A program made the position numbers and the translations under genes. DNA of 64,000 nt, taken from NCBI GenBank assembly GCA_903960915.1, contig CAJCCO010000090.1, positions 1 to 64,000 on the forward strand, written 5' to 3'. Source of the stretch: an uncultured beta proteobacterium. GTDB taxonomy: Bacteria; Pseudomonadota; Gammaproteobacteria; Burkholderiales; Burkholderiaceae_C. Shown in pieces: positions 44,477 through 52,879 of the stretch (the stretch's first letter is position 1; every line of letters begins with the position of its first letter). The notes beneath the pieces are model-generated. The model did not search any database and had not been told where the DNA came from. It saw only the letters and a program-made list of their open reading frames with translations.

Positions 44477-45937
44477 ATGATTTCACGCGAACCCACCCTT
44501 GAACGCCTGGCTATTGCCAAGTCCTTGCTCTTGACCCCGTTTGGGCTCGACGAGTCTCACCTGACCCGCGCCTTGGCCGAGATCAAGGCGCACCGGGTAG
44601 ACGAGGCGGACCTGTACTTTCAATACACCCGCAGCGAGGGCTGGAGCCTGGAAGAGGGCATCGTCAAAACCGGCTCTTTCAGCATTGACCAGGGCGTGGG
44701 TGTGCGGGCTGTGAGTGGTGAAAAAACCGCCTTTGCTTATTCCGACGATATTTCCGAGGCTTCCTTGCTGGATGCGGCGCGCACCGTGCGCTCGATCTCC
44801 ACGCCCGCCCCGCAGAGCCGGGTCAAGGTGGGTAAACCAAAAGTTGCGGCGGCGCGCTCCTTGTACCGTGGGCTGGACCCCATTGCCACGCTTGACAGCA
44901 CCACCAAGGTCAAGCTGCTGGAGCGGGTAGAACAACTGGCCCGGGCCAAAGACCCGCGAGTGGCGCAAGTGATGGCCGGTTTGGCCAGTGAATACGATGT
45001 GGTGATGGTGGCGCGCGCCGACGGTACGCTAGCCGCTGACGTGCGCCCGCTGGTGCGCTTGTCGGTCACCGTGATTGCCGAGCAAAAAGGCCGGCGCGAA
45101 GTGGGCTCTGCCGGCGGCGGTGGCCGTTTTGGGCTGGCGTATTTTGACGACGCCATGATTACCCAATACGTGGACGAGGCGGTGCGCGCTGCGCTGACCA
45201 ACCTAGAGTCTCGCCCGGCCCCCGCCGGTGAAATGACCGTGGTGCTTGGCCCCGGTTGGCCCGGCATTTTGTTGCACGAAGCCATTGGCCACGGCCTGGA
45301 AGGTGACTTCAACCGCAAGGGCTCCAGTGCTTTCAGCGGGCGCATTGGCGAGCGCGTAGCCGCCAAGGGCGTCACGGTGCTGGATGACGGCACCCTTGCC
45401 GACCGCCGTGGCTCTCTCAATGTGGACGACGAAGGCAATACCAGCCAGCGCAATGTGCTGATTGAAGACGGCATTTTGAAGGGCTACATCCAGGACGCCA
45501 TGAATGCGCGCCTGATGGGCGTGGCGCCCACCGGCAACGGCAGGCGTGAGAGCTACGCCCATGTGCCCATGCCGCGCATGACCAACACCTACATGCTGGC
45601 GGGTGACAAAGACCCACAAGAAATTGTGGCCAGCATCAAACGCGGCCTGTACGCCACCAACTTTGGCGGCGGGCAGGTGGACATTACCAGCGGTAAGTTC
45701 GTGTTCTCGGCCAGTGAAGCCTATTGGGTTGAAAACGGCAAGATTCTGTACCCGGTCAAAGGCGCCACGCTGGTGGGCAGCGGGCCTGAATGCCTGAAGC
45801 GCGTGCGCATGATTGGCAACGACATGAAGCTCGACAGCGGTGTGGGCACCTGTGGCAAAGAAGGCCAGAGTGTGCCCGTGGGCGTGGGTCAGCCCACCTT
45901 GCGCCTAGACGGCCTGACGGTGGGCGGCACGGCGTAA
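44477..45937 (+). CDS. tldD: metalloprotease TldD
   Basis: TldD forms a heterodimeric zinc protease with TldE (PmbA) that degrades unfolded or small peptides and can mature microcins. The 486 residues carry the zinc motif HEAIGHGLEGD with His267, Glu268 and His272. An N-terminal domain begins GLDESHLTRALAEIKAHRVDEADLY, and the C-terminus contains the FVFSASEAYWVENGKILYPVKGATL stretch conserved in the family. No tldE is present in the window. It lies 44 bases after the dehydrogenase gene. Confidence 0.95.
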   Translation: MISREPTLERLAIAKSLLLTPFGLDESHLTRALAEIKAHRVDEADLYFQYTRSEGWSLEEGIVKTGSFSIDQGVGVRAVSGEKTAFAYSDDISEASLLDAARTVRSISTPAPQSRVKVGKPKVAAARSLYRGLDPIATLDSTTKVKLLERVEQLARAKDPRVAQVMAGLASEYDVVMVARADGTLAADVRPLVRLSVTVIAEQKGRREVGSAGGGGRFGLAYFDDAMITQYVDEAVRAALTNLESRPAPAGEMTVVLGPGWPGILLHEAIGHGLEGDFNRKGSSAFSGRIGERVAAKGVTVLDDGTLADRRGSLNVDDEGNTSQRNVLIEDGILKGYIQDAMNARLMGVAPTGNGRRESYAHVPMPRMTNTYMLAGDKDPQEIVASIKRGLYATNFGGGQVDITSGKFVFSASEAYWVENGKILYPVKGATLVGSGPECLKRVRMIGNDMKLDSGVGTCGKEGQSVPVGVGQPTLRLDGLTVGGTA

Positions 45938-45957
45938 GCTGGCAGGCCCAAAACCTG

Positions 45958-45966
45958 TGCTACATT
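45958..45966 (+). promoter_or_regulatory. extended -10 promoter for the aroG leader
   Basis: TGCTACATT (45958-45966) matches an extended -10 element (TGnTATAAT with one mismatch); no good -35 is evident. A start site about seven bases on would fall at or next to the leader ATG at 45974, and no ribosome-binding site precedes that ATG. The leader mRNA may therefore be leaderless, as is known for trpL of Sinorhizobium. Confidence 0.45.
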
Positions 45967-45973
45967 GCAACGC

Positions 45974-46042
45974 ATGAAGACAGCCCGTTTTTACTTTAGC
46001 TATTTTTGGTTCTCAAGCGCCTGCGGCGGTAGAGAGTTCTGA
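45974..46042 (+). CDS. aromatic-rich leader peptide upstream of aroG
   Basis: This is a 22-codon frame beginning MKTARFYFSYFWF, with codons 6-13 reading Phe-Tyr-Phe-Ser-Tyr-Phe-Trp-Phe. Seven of eight consecutive residues are thus aromatic, including all three end products of the pathway. It ends in TGA at 46042, 30 bases before a strong terminator and 104 bases before the DAHP synthase start. This is the composition expected of a regulatory leader peptide sensing charged tRNA-Phe/Tyr/Trp, as in pheA and trp leaders of enterobacteria. The call rests on direct reading of the sequence; no expression evidence is available. Confidence 0.85.
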   Translation: MKTARFYFSYFWFSSACGGREF

Positions 46043-46104
46043 ACGTACCTAAACAAAACGTCCTGATCTTCCAAAAACCGCCGGCTCCCCCCGGCGGTTT
46101 TTTT
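46024..46104 (+). promoter_or_regulatory. transcription attenuator: antiterminator and terminator of aroG
   Basis: CGGCGGT at 46024-46030, inside the leader ORF, is complementary to ACCGCCG at 46077-46083. The same ACCGCCG is part of the 5' arm of the terminator, which pairs with a second CGGCGGT at 46092-46098. The two hairpins are mutually exclusive. A ribosome stalled on the aromatic codons (45989-46012) would leave 46024-46030 free and favour read-through. A ribosome reaching the stop at 46042 would mask it and allow termination. Confidence 0.8.
46073..46104 (+). terminator. intrinsic terminator in the aroG leader
   Basis: The arm AAAAACCGCCGG (46073-46084) pairs with CCGGCGGTTTTT (46091-46102) across a six-base CTCCCC loop, and the T-run extends to 46104 (seven Ts). 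It is the strongest rho-independent terminator in the window. It could also end tldD transcription, but its position between the leader ORF and aroG points to attenuation. Confidence 0.9.
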
Positions 46105-46146
46105 ATGCTTTGTCGACTTTATTCATTTGACTTGAGGAGCTACACC

Positions 46147-47280
46147 ATGACCACCCCACCCAATGCGCACGGCACCGACACCTGGTATGCGTCCACGCAG
46201 CCGACAGACCGCACCAGCCAGACCGACGACGCACGCATCAAGGACATCACCGTGTTACCCCCTCCCGAGCATTTGATTCGCTTTTTTCCAATTCACGGCA
46301 CGGCGGTGGAGTCGCTGATCAGCGTTACGCGCCAAAGCATTCACAACATCATGGCCGGCCAGGACGACCGCATGCTGGTGATCATTGGCCCCTGCTCTAT
46401 TCACGACCCGGTGGCGGCGCTGGAGTACGCCCGAAAGCTCAAGGCCGTGCGCACGCAATACGCTGACACGCTTGAAATTGTGATGCGCGTGTACTTTGAG
46501 AAACCCCGCACCACCGTGGGCTGGAAAGGCCTGATCAACGACCCCTACCTGGACGAGACCTTCCGCATTGACGAAGGCCTGCGCATTGCGCGCCAGCTGC
46601 TTATAGAGATCAACCGCCTGGGCTTGCCCGCCGGCAGCGAATTTTTGGATGTGATTTCGCCCCAGTACCTGGGCGACCTGATCTCCTGGGGCGCCATTGG
46701 CGCGCGCACCACCGAGAGCCAGGTGCACCGTGAGCTGGCCTCGGGCCTGTCGGCGCCGATTGGCTTCAAGAACGGCACCGATGGCAACATCAAAATTGCC
46801 ACCGACGCGATTCAGGCCGCAGCCGGTGGCCACCACTTTTTGTCGGTGCACAAAAATGGCCAGGTGGCGATTGTGCAGACCAACGGCAATCCTGACTGCC
46901 ACGTGATTTTGCGCGGTGGCAAGGCCCCCAATTACGACGCTGCCAGCGTTGCCGCGGCCTGCCAAGACCTGGTGGCGGCCAAGCTACCGGCCACCCTGAT
47001 GGTGGACTGCAGCCACGCCAACAGCAGCAAAAAGCACGAGAAGCAGCTTGAGGTGGCGCGCGACATTGCCTCGCAAGTGGCGGCTGGCTCAACCAGCGTG
47101 TTTGGCGTGATGGTGGAAAGCCATCTCAACGCGGGTGCCCAGAAGTTCACCCCCGGCAAGGACGATGCCGCCGAACTTGAATATGGCAAGAGCATCACCG
47201 ATGCCTGCCTGGGCTGGGACGATTCCTTGGCCTCTTTGGCGGTTTTGTCAGACGCCGTCAAGGCACGCCGGGCGCGTTAA
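46147..47280 (+). CDS. aroG: 3-deoxy-D-arabino-heptulosonate 7-phosphate (DAHP) synthase
   Basis: The enzyme condenses phosphoenolpyruvate and erythrose 4-phosphate, the first committed step to chorismate and the aromatic amino acids. The start at 46147 (MTTPPNAHGTDTWY) has GAGGAG at 46134-46139 and gives 377 residues of the type I AroF/G/H class. Motifs are VIIGPCSIHDPVAALEYA (metal-binding Cys), VYFEKPRTTVGWKGLINDP, GARTTESQVHRELASGLS, GFKNGTDG and DCSHANSSKKHEKQ. Feedback-inhibition specificity cannot be read reliably. The leader upstream suggests transcriptional control by all three aromatic amino acids. Confidence 0.96.
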   Translation: MTTPPNAHGTDTWYASTQPTDRTSQTDDARIKDITVLPPPEHLIRFFPIHGTAVESLISVTRQSIHNIMAGQDDRMLVIIGPCSIHDPVAALEYARKLKAVRTQYADTLEIVMRVYFEKPRTTVGWKGLINDPYLDETFRIDEGLRIARQLLIEINRLGLPAGSEFLDVISPQYLGDLISWGAIGARTTESQVHRELASGLSAPIGFKNGTDGNIKIATDAIQAAAGGHHFLSVHKNGQVAIVQTNGNPDCHVILRGGKAPNYDAASVAAACQDLVAAKLPATLMVDCSHANSSKKHEKQLEVARDIASQVAAGSTSVFGVMVESHLNAGAQKFTPGKDDAAELEYGKSITDACLGWDDSLASLAVLSDAVKARRAR

Positions 47281-47301
47281 GCACCCGCTTCAGCGGCGTT
47301 C

Positions 47302-48714
47302 TTAAGGGCGCCGCGCTTGCAGGGCCGTGAGCAGCTTGGCGTGGATGCCCCCAAAGCCGCCATTGCTCATGCACACAATATGGTCGCCCGCCCTCGCCTG
47401 AGCCAGCACTTGGGCGACCAATTCGTCAATGGAGGCACCCACCTGGGCTTTGGCGCCCATGCTGTGGAGCACCTCATGGGCGTCCCAACTCAGCCCGCCG
47501 CTGTGGCAAAAAGCCAGGTCGGCGTCTTCCAGGCTCCAGGGAAGCTGCGCTTTCATGGTGCCGAGTTTCATGGTGTTGCTGCGGGGTTCAAACACCGCCA
47601 GGATGCGTTGATGCGGCCCCACTTTGCGGCGCAGGCCGTCCAGCGTGGTCCGAATGGCCGTGGGGTGGTGGGCAAAATCGTCATAAACCGTGATGCTGCC
47701 GCCCGCGCAGGCAACCGTGCCACGCACTTCCATGCGCCGCTTGACGTTATGAAACTGCCCCAGCGCCTGGGCTGCCCGTGCGGGCGACACGCCCACATGC
47801 TCGGCCGCGGCAATGGCCGCCAGCGCGTTGAGCTGGTTGTGTACACCGGTCAGCCCCCAGGTAACTTGCGCCACGGGCTTATCCTGGTAATGCACCGCAA
47901 AGTCATGCGGCTCACCGTGGGCGGTGAAGTCGCTCACGGCGGCCCCAAAGCTGCGCACCTCGCTCCAGCAGCCGGTGTGCAGCACCCGTGCCAGACTTTC
48001 TTCCAGGCCGTTGACCACCACGCGGCCGGTGCTGGGCACAGTGCGCACCAGGTGGTGGAATTGGCGCTCAATGGCGGGCAGGTCGTCAAAAATGTCCGCG
48101 TGGTCGAATTCCAGGTTGTTGAGCACGGCAGTACGCGGGCGGTAGTGCACAAACTTGCTGCGCTTGTCGAAGAAGGCGGTGTCGTATTCGTCGGCCTCGA
48201 TCACAAAAATAGGACGCTCGGCCGCTGCAGGGGCTGACGCGCCCAGGCGGGCCGACACCTCAAAATTCATGGGCACGCCGCCCACCAAAAAGCCGGGTTG
48301 CAGCCCGGCGGCTTCCAATATCCAGGCCAGCATGGCGGTGGTGGTGGTTTTGCCGTGGGTGCCAGCCACTGCCATGACGTGGCGGCCTTGTAAAACGTGC
48401 TCGGCCAGCCACTGCGGGCCGCTGGTGTAGGGCAGACCGGCGTCCAGAATGGCTTCCATCAAGGGGAATTTAGGGGTGCCATCGGCCAGTTGAGCCCGGC
48501 TGACCACGTTGCCCACCACGAACATGTCGGGCTGCAGGTCGACTTGCTCGGCACCAAAGCCTTCAATCAACTCAATGCCCAGGGCGCGCAGTTGGTCGCT
48601 CATGGGAGGGTAAACGCCGCTGTCGCAGCCGGTGACTTTGTGGCCCGCCTCGCGCGCCAGAGCGGCCAGGCCACCCATGAAAGTGCCGCAAATACCAAGT
48701 ATGTGAATGTGCAT
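47302..48714 (-). CDS. mpl: UDP-MurNAc: L-alanyl-gamma-D-glutamyl-meso-DAP ligase (recycling ligase)
   Basis: Mpl reattaches the tripeptide recovered from turned-over murein to UDP-MurNAc, bypassing MurC, MurD and MurE. The 470 residues begin MHIHILGICGTFMGGLAALA. They contain the P-loop [35 protein letters not shown], and YDDFAHHPTAIRTTL in the C-terminal domain. The GICGTFMGG signature separates Mpl from MurC. The gene is convergent with aroG (21 bases apart) and divergent from the unknown gene at 48778. AmpD at 59 kb supplies substrate for the same recycling route. Confidence 0.95.
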   Translation of the reverse strand: MHIHILGICGTFMGGLAALAREAGHKVTGCDSGVYPPMSDQLRALGIELIEGFGAEQVDLQPDMFVVGNVVSRAQLADGTPKFPLMEAILDAGLPYTSGPQWLAEHVLQGRHVMAVAGTHGKTTTTAMLAWILEAAGLQPGFLVGGVPMNFEVSARLGASAPAAAERPIFVIEADEYDTAFFDKRSKFVHYRPRTAVLNNLEFDHADIFDDLPAIERQFHHLVRTVPSTGRVVVNGLEESLARVLHTGCWSEVRSFGAAVSDFTAHGEPHDFAVHYQDKPVAQVTWGLTGVHNQLNALAAIAAAEHVGVSPARAAQALGQFHNVKRRMEVRGTVACAGGSITVYDDFAHHPTAIRTTLDGLRRKVGPHQRILAVFEPRSNTMKLGTMKAQLPWSLEDADLAFCHSGGLSWDAHEVLHSMGAKAQVGASIDELVAQVLAQARAGDHIVCMSNGGFGGIHAKLLTALQARRP

Positions 48715-48777
48715 GGGAGGTGATTTTAGGGGGTGGGTAAACGGAAAATTGGGCTAATACGGGCAAAATGCAGGCCC

Positions 48778-49371
48778 ATGGATACCCTGAAATCTGAAAT
48801 AGCCGCCCAAGCGGCGCGCATGGTGGTGGAGGAGGGGCTGGAATACGGTCCGGCCAAGCGCCATGCCGTCAAGCAATTGGGCCTGCCCAGCCGCACCCCG
48901 CTGCCTGGCAATGATGAAGTGGAAGACGAGGTGCGCGAGTACATTGCGCTCTTTTGTGCCGACACGCAGCCCGCAGAGTTGCTGGCGCTGCGGCGTTTGG
49001 CGGTGGTCTGGATGGAGCGAATGGTGGCCTTTCGCCCGTACCTGGGGGGCGCGGTGTGGCATGGCACAGCCACGCGTTTGTCTGACATTTACATACAACT
49101 GTTCTGCGATGACAGCAAATCTGCTGAGATCGCGCTAATTGACCACCGGGTGAGCTATGTGCCGCGCTCGGTTATGGGCTTTCACGGCGAGTCGGTGGAG
49201 GCTTTGAGCGTGCATGCCTTCAGCCCTGAGTTGAAGGAGGAGGTGGGGGTTCACCTGCTGGTGTATGACCTAGATGATGTGCGTGGCGCCTTGCGTCCGG
49301 ATGCCAAAGGCCGTACGCCACGCGGTGATTTGACGGCAGTTCGGCGTTTGTTGCATGATGACCGGCTATGA
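48778..49371 (+). CDS. conserved hypothetical protein with nucleotidyltransferase-like motif
   Basis: The start at 48778 (MDTLKSEIAAQAARMVVEEG) gives 197 residues. The central segment GGAVWHGTATRLSDIYIQLFCDD recalls the G(S/T)-x(n)-DxD core of the nucleotidyltransferase superfamily, but the second acidic position is Tyr (SDIYI), so activity is doubtful. No signal peptide or membrane segment is apparent. The gene lies opposite mpl and overlaps the TlpA-like gene by four bases. I cannot assign a function. Confidence 0.75.
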   Translation: MDTLKSEIAAQAARMVVEEGLEYGPAKRHAVKQLGLPSRTPLPGNDEVEDEVREYIALFCADTQPAELLALRRLAVVWMERMVAFRPYLGGAVWHGTATRLSDIYIQLFCDDSKSAEIALIDHRVSYVPRSVMGFHGESVEALSVHAFSPELKEEVGVHLLVYDLDDVRGALRPDAKGRTPRGDLTAVRRLLHDDRL

Positions 49372-49934
49372 CTGAAGCGCAATCACCCACAGTTCCGCGT
49401 CGTCGCTGGCTCGTTGGCACGGTAGCGGCTGCGGCCGCGCTGGCTGGCGCGGGTCTGGCCTGGCGTATGCAGGCGGGGCGCACGGGGCCGGCCCCGGTAG
49501 CGGTGCCACCTTTGCCTGCAGGTTTTGATCTCTGGCAGCTGAACTTCACAAGCCCTGAGGGTGCTAGCGTGAAGATGGCCACATTTCGCGGACACCCCTT
49601 GCTGCTGAATTTTTGGGCCACCTGGTGCCCGCCGTGTGTAGAAGAACTTCCTTTAATTAACCGCTTTTATACTGAAAATGCAGCCAAAGGCTGGCAAGTG
49701 CTTGGTTTGGCGGTAGATCAGGCAGACCCTGTCAAACGCTTCCTGGACAAAATGCCGCTTAAATTTTCAGTGGCTTTGGCCGGAATGCCCGGCATTGAGC
49801 TGAGCAAGTCCTTGGGTAACTTAACTGGAGGCTTGCCTTTCACGGTGGTGATTGGCGCTGACGGCCAGATTGCACAGCGTAAAATGGGCAAAATCTTGCC
49901 GCAAGATTTGCAAGCGTGGGCTGCGCTAACTTGA
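49368..49934 (+). CDS. TlpA/ResA-like thiol-disulfide oxidoreductase
   Basis: This is a 188-residue membrane-anchored thioredoxin-fold protein. A basic N-terminus (RRRW) and hydrophobic helix (about 14-32) export or anchor it, and the thioredoxin domain (about 53-188) carries the active site WATWCPPC with Cys87 and Cys90. The cis-Pro loop is in GGLPFTVVIGADG. Such proteins reduce periplasmic disulfides, for example in apocytochrome c. A partner is not evident here, although a CcsA-like gene is 10 kb away. Its start overlaps the preceding gene by four bases. Confidence 0.9.
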   Translation: MTEAQSPTVPRRRWLVGTVAAAAALAGAGLAWRMQAGRTGPAPVAVPPLPAGFDLWQLNFTSPEGASVKMATFRGHPLLLNFWATWCPPCVEELPLINRFYTENAAKGWQVLGLAVDQADPVKRFLDKMPLKFSVALAGMPGIELSKSLGNLTGGLPFTVVIGADGQIAQRKMGKILPQDLQAWAALT

Positions 49935-50001
49935 GCGGTTTGCGGGCCTTAACGGGCACGTCAAAGCCAGTAGGTGCGCCCCGGCGACCATCTGGCTTAT
50001 T

Positions 50002-50030
50002 TCAGTCTCCCTAGACTACGTGTAAAATAA
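50002..50030 (+). promoter_or_regulatory. possible accB promoter
   Basis: TTTCAG (50002-50007) and TAAAAT (50025-50030) are 17 bases apart in the 169-base gap before accB. The -10 is good and the -35 weak. An AT-rich 5' UTR of about 65 bases and an AGGAAGGGA ribosome site would follow. Confidence 0.35.
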
Positions 50031-50103
50031 AAGAAGTTGGCCACAAATAAGTGGTGATTAAGGTAAATTTGCCTATTGTTACTTTAAGCAGGAAGGGAAC
50101 CTC

Positions 50104-50568
50104 ATGGATCTTAGAAAACTCAAGACGCTGATTGACCTGGTGTCGGATTCCAATGTTTCGGAGCTGGAAATTACCGAAGCCGAGGGCAAAGTAAGAATCG
50201 TCAAGGGCGGTGGCGCTATGGTTCAGCACTACGCTATGCAGCAAGCACCCATGGGCATGCCCGCCATGCAGGCCATGCCTGCCGCGGCAGCGGCGCCTGT
50301 GGCAGTCGAGCCTGTTGCTGAAGAGCTTGTTCCGGTGCACGCGGTCAAGTCACCCATGGTGGGTACTTTTTACCGTTCTTCCTCGCCTGGTGCCAAAGCC
50401 TTTGTTGAAGTGGGTGACACCGTCAAAGCCGGAGAAACTGTCTGCATCATCGAGGCCATGAAGATTCTCAATGAGATTGAGTCGGACAAATCGGGCACCG
50501 TGACCCAAATTCTGTGCGAGAACGGCCAGGCGGTTGAATACGGCCAGCCCTTGTTCGTGATTCAGTGA
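50104..50568 (+). CDS. accB: biotin carboxyl carrier protein of acetyl-CoA carboxylase
   Basis: AccB carries biotin between the biotin carboxylase and carboxyltransferase halves of acetyl-CoA carboxylase, the first step of fatty acid synthesis. The 154 residues start [23 protein letters not shown], followed by an Ala/Pro/Met-rich flexible linker (about 45-78). The biotinyl domain has Lys120 in the [10 protein letters not shown] motif and the [17 protein letters not shown] strand. It is 19 bases upstream of accC. Confidence 0.97.
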   Translation: MDLRKLKTLIDLVSDSNVSELEITEAEGKVRIVKGGGAMVQHYAMQQAPMGMPAMQAMPAAAAAPVAVEPVAEELVPVHAVKSPMVGTFYRSSSPGAKAFVEVGDTVKAGETVCIIEAMKILNEIESDKSGTVTQILCENGQAVEYGQPLFVIQ

Positions 50569-50587
50569 CCTGAAACGGCATCCCCCC

Positions 50588-51937
50588 ATGTTCAAGAAAA
50601 TTCTGGTTGCCAATCGGGGCGAAATCGCCCTTCGAATTCAAAGAGCCTGCCAAGAGCTTGGTGTGAAGGCGGTCATGGTGTATTCCGAGGCTGACCGAGA
50701 CGCCAAATACGTCAAGCTGGCTGAAGAAGCCGTCTGTATCGGACCTGCGCCCTCGGCCTTGAGCTACCTCAATATGCCCGCCATCATTGCGGCCGCTGAG
50801 GTGACCGATGCCGAGGCGATTCATCCGGGTTATGGTTTTCTGAGCGAAAACGCCGACTTTGCGGAGCGGGTTGAGAAAAGTGGTTTCCAGTTCATTGGCC
50901 CTACCCCCGAGTCGATCCGCATCATGGGCGACAAGGTGTCGGCTAAGCAAGCCATGATCAAAGCTGGGGTCCCCTGTGTGCCAGGCTCTGAAGGCGAGTT
51001 GCCTGACGACCCGACGCAAATTCGCCGCATTGCTAAATCGGTGGGTTACCCGGTCATCATCAAGGCTGCCGGCGGCGGCGGCGGCCGTGGCATGCGTGTG
51101 GTGCATACCGAAGCGGCCCTGATCAATGCGGTCGCCATGACCAAGGCCGAAGCGGGCGCCGCTTTTGGCAATCCGGCGGTTTATATGGAGAAATTTCTCC
51201 AAAACCCGCGTCACATCGAGATCCAGATTCTGGCCGACAAGCACAAGAATGCGGTGTATCTGGGCGAGCGCGACTGCTCCATGCAGCGGCGCCATCAAAA
51301 GATCATTGAAGAGGCACCCGCACCGGGCATTCCACGCAAGCTGATTGAGCGCGTGGGCGAACGTTGCGTAGCAGCCTGTAAAAAAATTGGCTACCGCGGA
51401 GCCGGCACTTTCGAGTTTCTGTACGAAGACGGCGAGTTCTACTTTATCGAAATGAACACCCGCGTCCAGGTGGAGCACCCAGTGACTGAAATGATCACGG
51501 GCGTGGACATTGTCAAAACCCAGATCATGGTGGCTGCGGGTGAGCGCTTGCCGTTTACACAAAAGCAGATTCAGATTCGTGGGCATGCCATTGAGTGCCG
51601 GGTGAACGCCGAAGACCCGTACAAGTTTGTGCCCTCGCCCGGGCGCGTCACCATGTGGCACGCGCCGGGTGGTCCAGGCGTGCGGGTCGATTCACACATC
51701 TACACCAATTACTTTGTGCCGCCAAATTACGACTCCATGATTGGCAAAATCATTGTGCACGGCGACACGCGCGAGCAGGCTTTGGCCCGCATGCGCACCG
51801 CCCTGGGGGAAACTGTGGTGGAGGGAATCAACACCAACATTCCGCTGCACCGTGAGCTGATGGTGGACGCCAAGTTCATGAGCGGCGGCACCAACATCCA
51901 TTACCTTGAAGAGTGGCTGGTCCACCACAAGCGTTAA
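50588..51937 (+). CDS. accC: biotin carboxylase of acetyl-CoA carboxylase
   Basis: AccC carboxylates the biotin on AccB with ATP and bicarbonate. The 449-residue ATP-grasp enzyme starts [21 protein letters not shown] and contains [13 protein letters not shown], the glycine-rich [17 protein letters not shown] loop and [20 protein letters not shown]. The active-site [22 protein letters not shown] follows. Full length and all signatures agree with the family. Confidence 0.97.
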   Translation: MFKKILVANRGEIALRIQRACQELGVKAVMVYSEADRDAKYVKLAEEAVCIGPAPSALSYLNMPAIIAAAEVTDAEAIHPGYGFLSENADFAERVEKSGFQFIGPTPESIRIMGDKVSAKQAMIKAGVPCVPGSEGELPDDPTQIRRIAKSVGYPVIIKAAGGGGGRGMRVVHTEAALINAVAMTKAEAGAAFGNPAVYMEKFLQNPRHIEIQILADKHKNAVYLGERDCSMQRRHQKIIEEAPAPGIPRKLIERVGERCVAACKKIGYRGAGTFEFLYEDGEFYFIEMNTRVQVEHPVTEMITGVDIVKTQIMVAAGERLPFTQKQIQIRGHAIECRVNAEDPYKFVPSPGRVTMWHAPGGPGVRVDSHIYTNYFVPPNYDSMIGKIIVHGDTREQALARMRTALGETVVEGINTNIPLHRELMVDAKFMSGGTNIHYLEEWLVHHKR

Positions 51938-51949
51938 TACAGGCGCTGC

Positions 51950-52843
51950 ATGTTTGAACTGTGTCTGATGTGCCCGGAAGACCGGGTAGAAACTTTGAGT
52001 GATGCGCTCGACGCGCTCGACGCTTTAAGCGTCAGCGTGGAGGATGCCGACGCACAAACCGATGCCGAGCAGGCCTTGTTTGGTGAACCGGGTATGCCCC
52101 CTCCCAAAGAAGGCTGGCAGCGCTCGAGGGTGCTGGCCTTGTTTGCCACGCAAGCACTGGCGCAGGAGGCCCTTGACTTGCTGCAAGCCCAGGACTTTTT
52201 TGCGACCTGTGCCCTGCTGGAGCTGCGTGAAGTGCCCGAACAGGACTGGGTGCGTTTGACGCAATCCCAATTCACACCGGTAGACATCACGCCTGAGTTC
52301 TGGATTGTGCCGACCTGGCACGAGCCGCCAGCGCAAGCCCGCGTCATCATTCGGCTTGACCCGGGGCTGGCGTTTGGTACCGGTACGCACCCAACCACCC
52401 GCATGTGCTTGCGCTGGATTGCCAACCACGGCGCTGGTTCGGCGCACGCACTGGGCCGTGTGCTGGACTACGGCTGTGGCTCTGGCATTCTGGCTATTGG
52501 CGCGGCCAAGTTTGGTGCGCTTGATATTGACGCCGTGGACATTGACGAGGCTGCTGTTGAGTCGACGGTGCTCAATGCACAGGCCAACGCAGTGCTGTTG
52601 AAGGCCGGCTTACCTGACGCGGTGTCTGGTACCTACCAGACCGTGTTGGCCAATATTCTGGCAACCCCCTTGAAAGTGCTGGCGCCCTTGCTGTGGTCGC
52701 GCGTGGCACCGGGCGGCGCCTTGGTGCTGGCAGGCATTTTGGAGCGCCAGGCCGAGGAGCTCAAGCAGGCCTACGCGCCTTACTGTCAATTGAATGTGTC
52801 TGACCAAGAAGATGGTTGGATACTGATGACGGCAGCCCGCTAA
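51950..52843 (+). CDS. prmA: ribosomal protein L11 methyltransferase
   Basis: PrmA trimethylates ribosomal protein L11 at several sites using SAM. The 297-residue protein has an N-terminal substrate-recognition domain (about 1-110). The methyltransferase domain carries LDPGLAFGTGTHPTTRMCLRW, VLDYGCGSGILAIGAAKFGA and NILATPLKVLAPLL. It follows accC by 12 bases, an order seen in many betaproteobacteria. Its stop codon lies in the loop of a hairpin followed by six Ts. Confidence 0.95.
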   Translation: MFELCLMCPEDRVETLSDALDALDALSVSVEDADAQTDAEQALFGEPGMPPPKEGWQRSRVLALFATQALAQEALDLLQAQDFFATCALLELREVPEQDWVRLTQSQFTPVDITPEFWIVPTWHEPPAQARVIIRLDPGLAFGTGTHPTTRMCLRWIANHGAGSAHALGRVLDYGCGSGILAIGAAKFGALDIDAVDIDEAAVESTVLNAQANAVLLKAGLPDAVSGTYQTVLANILATPLKVLAPLLWSRVAPGGALVLAGILERQAEELKQAYAPYCQLNVSDQEDGWILMTAAR

Positions 52844-52866
52844 GTCGACTGAGCGGGGCCTTTTTT
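52836..52866 (+). terminator. possible terminator overlapping the prmA end
   Basis: CCCGCT (52836-52841) pairs with AGCGGG (52852-52857) around a ten-base loop, and GCC then leads to six Ts (52861-52866). The stem is short and begins inside the last prmA codons, so termination may be partial. The DUF3426 gene begins 14 bases later. Confidence 0.45.
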
Positions 52867-52879
52867 CAGCCTGCACCTC

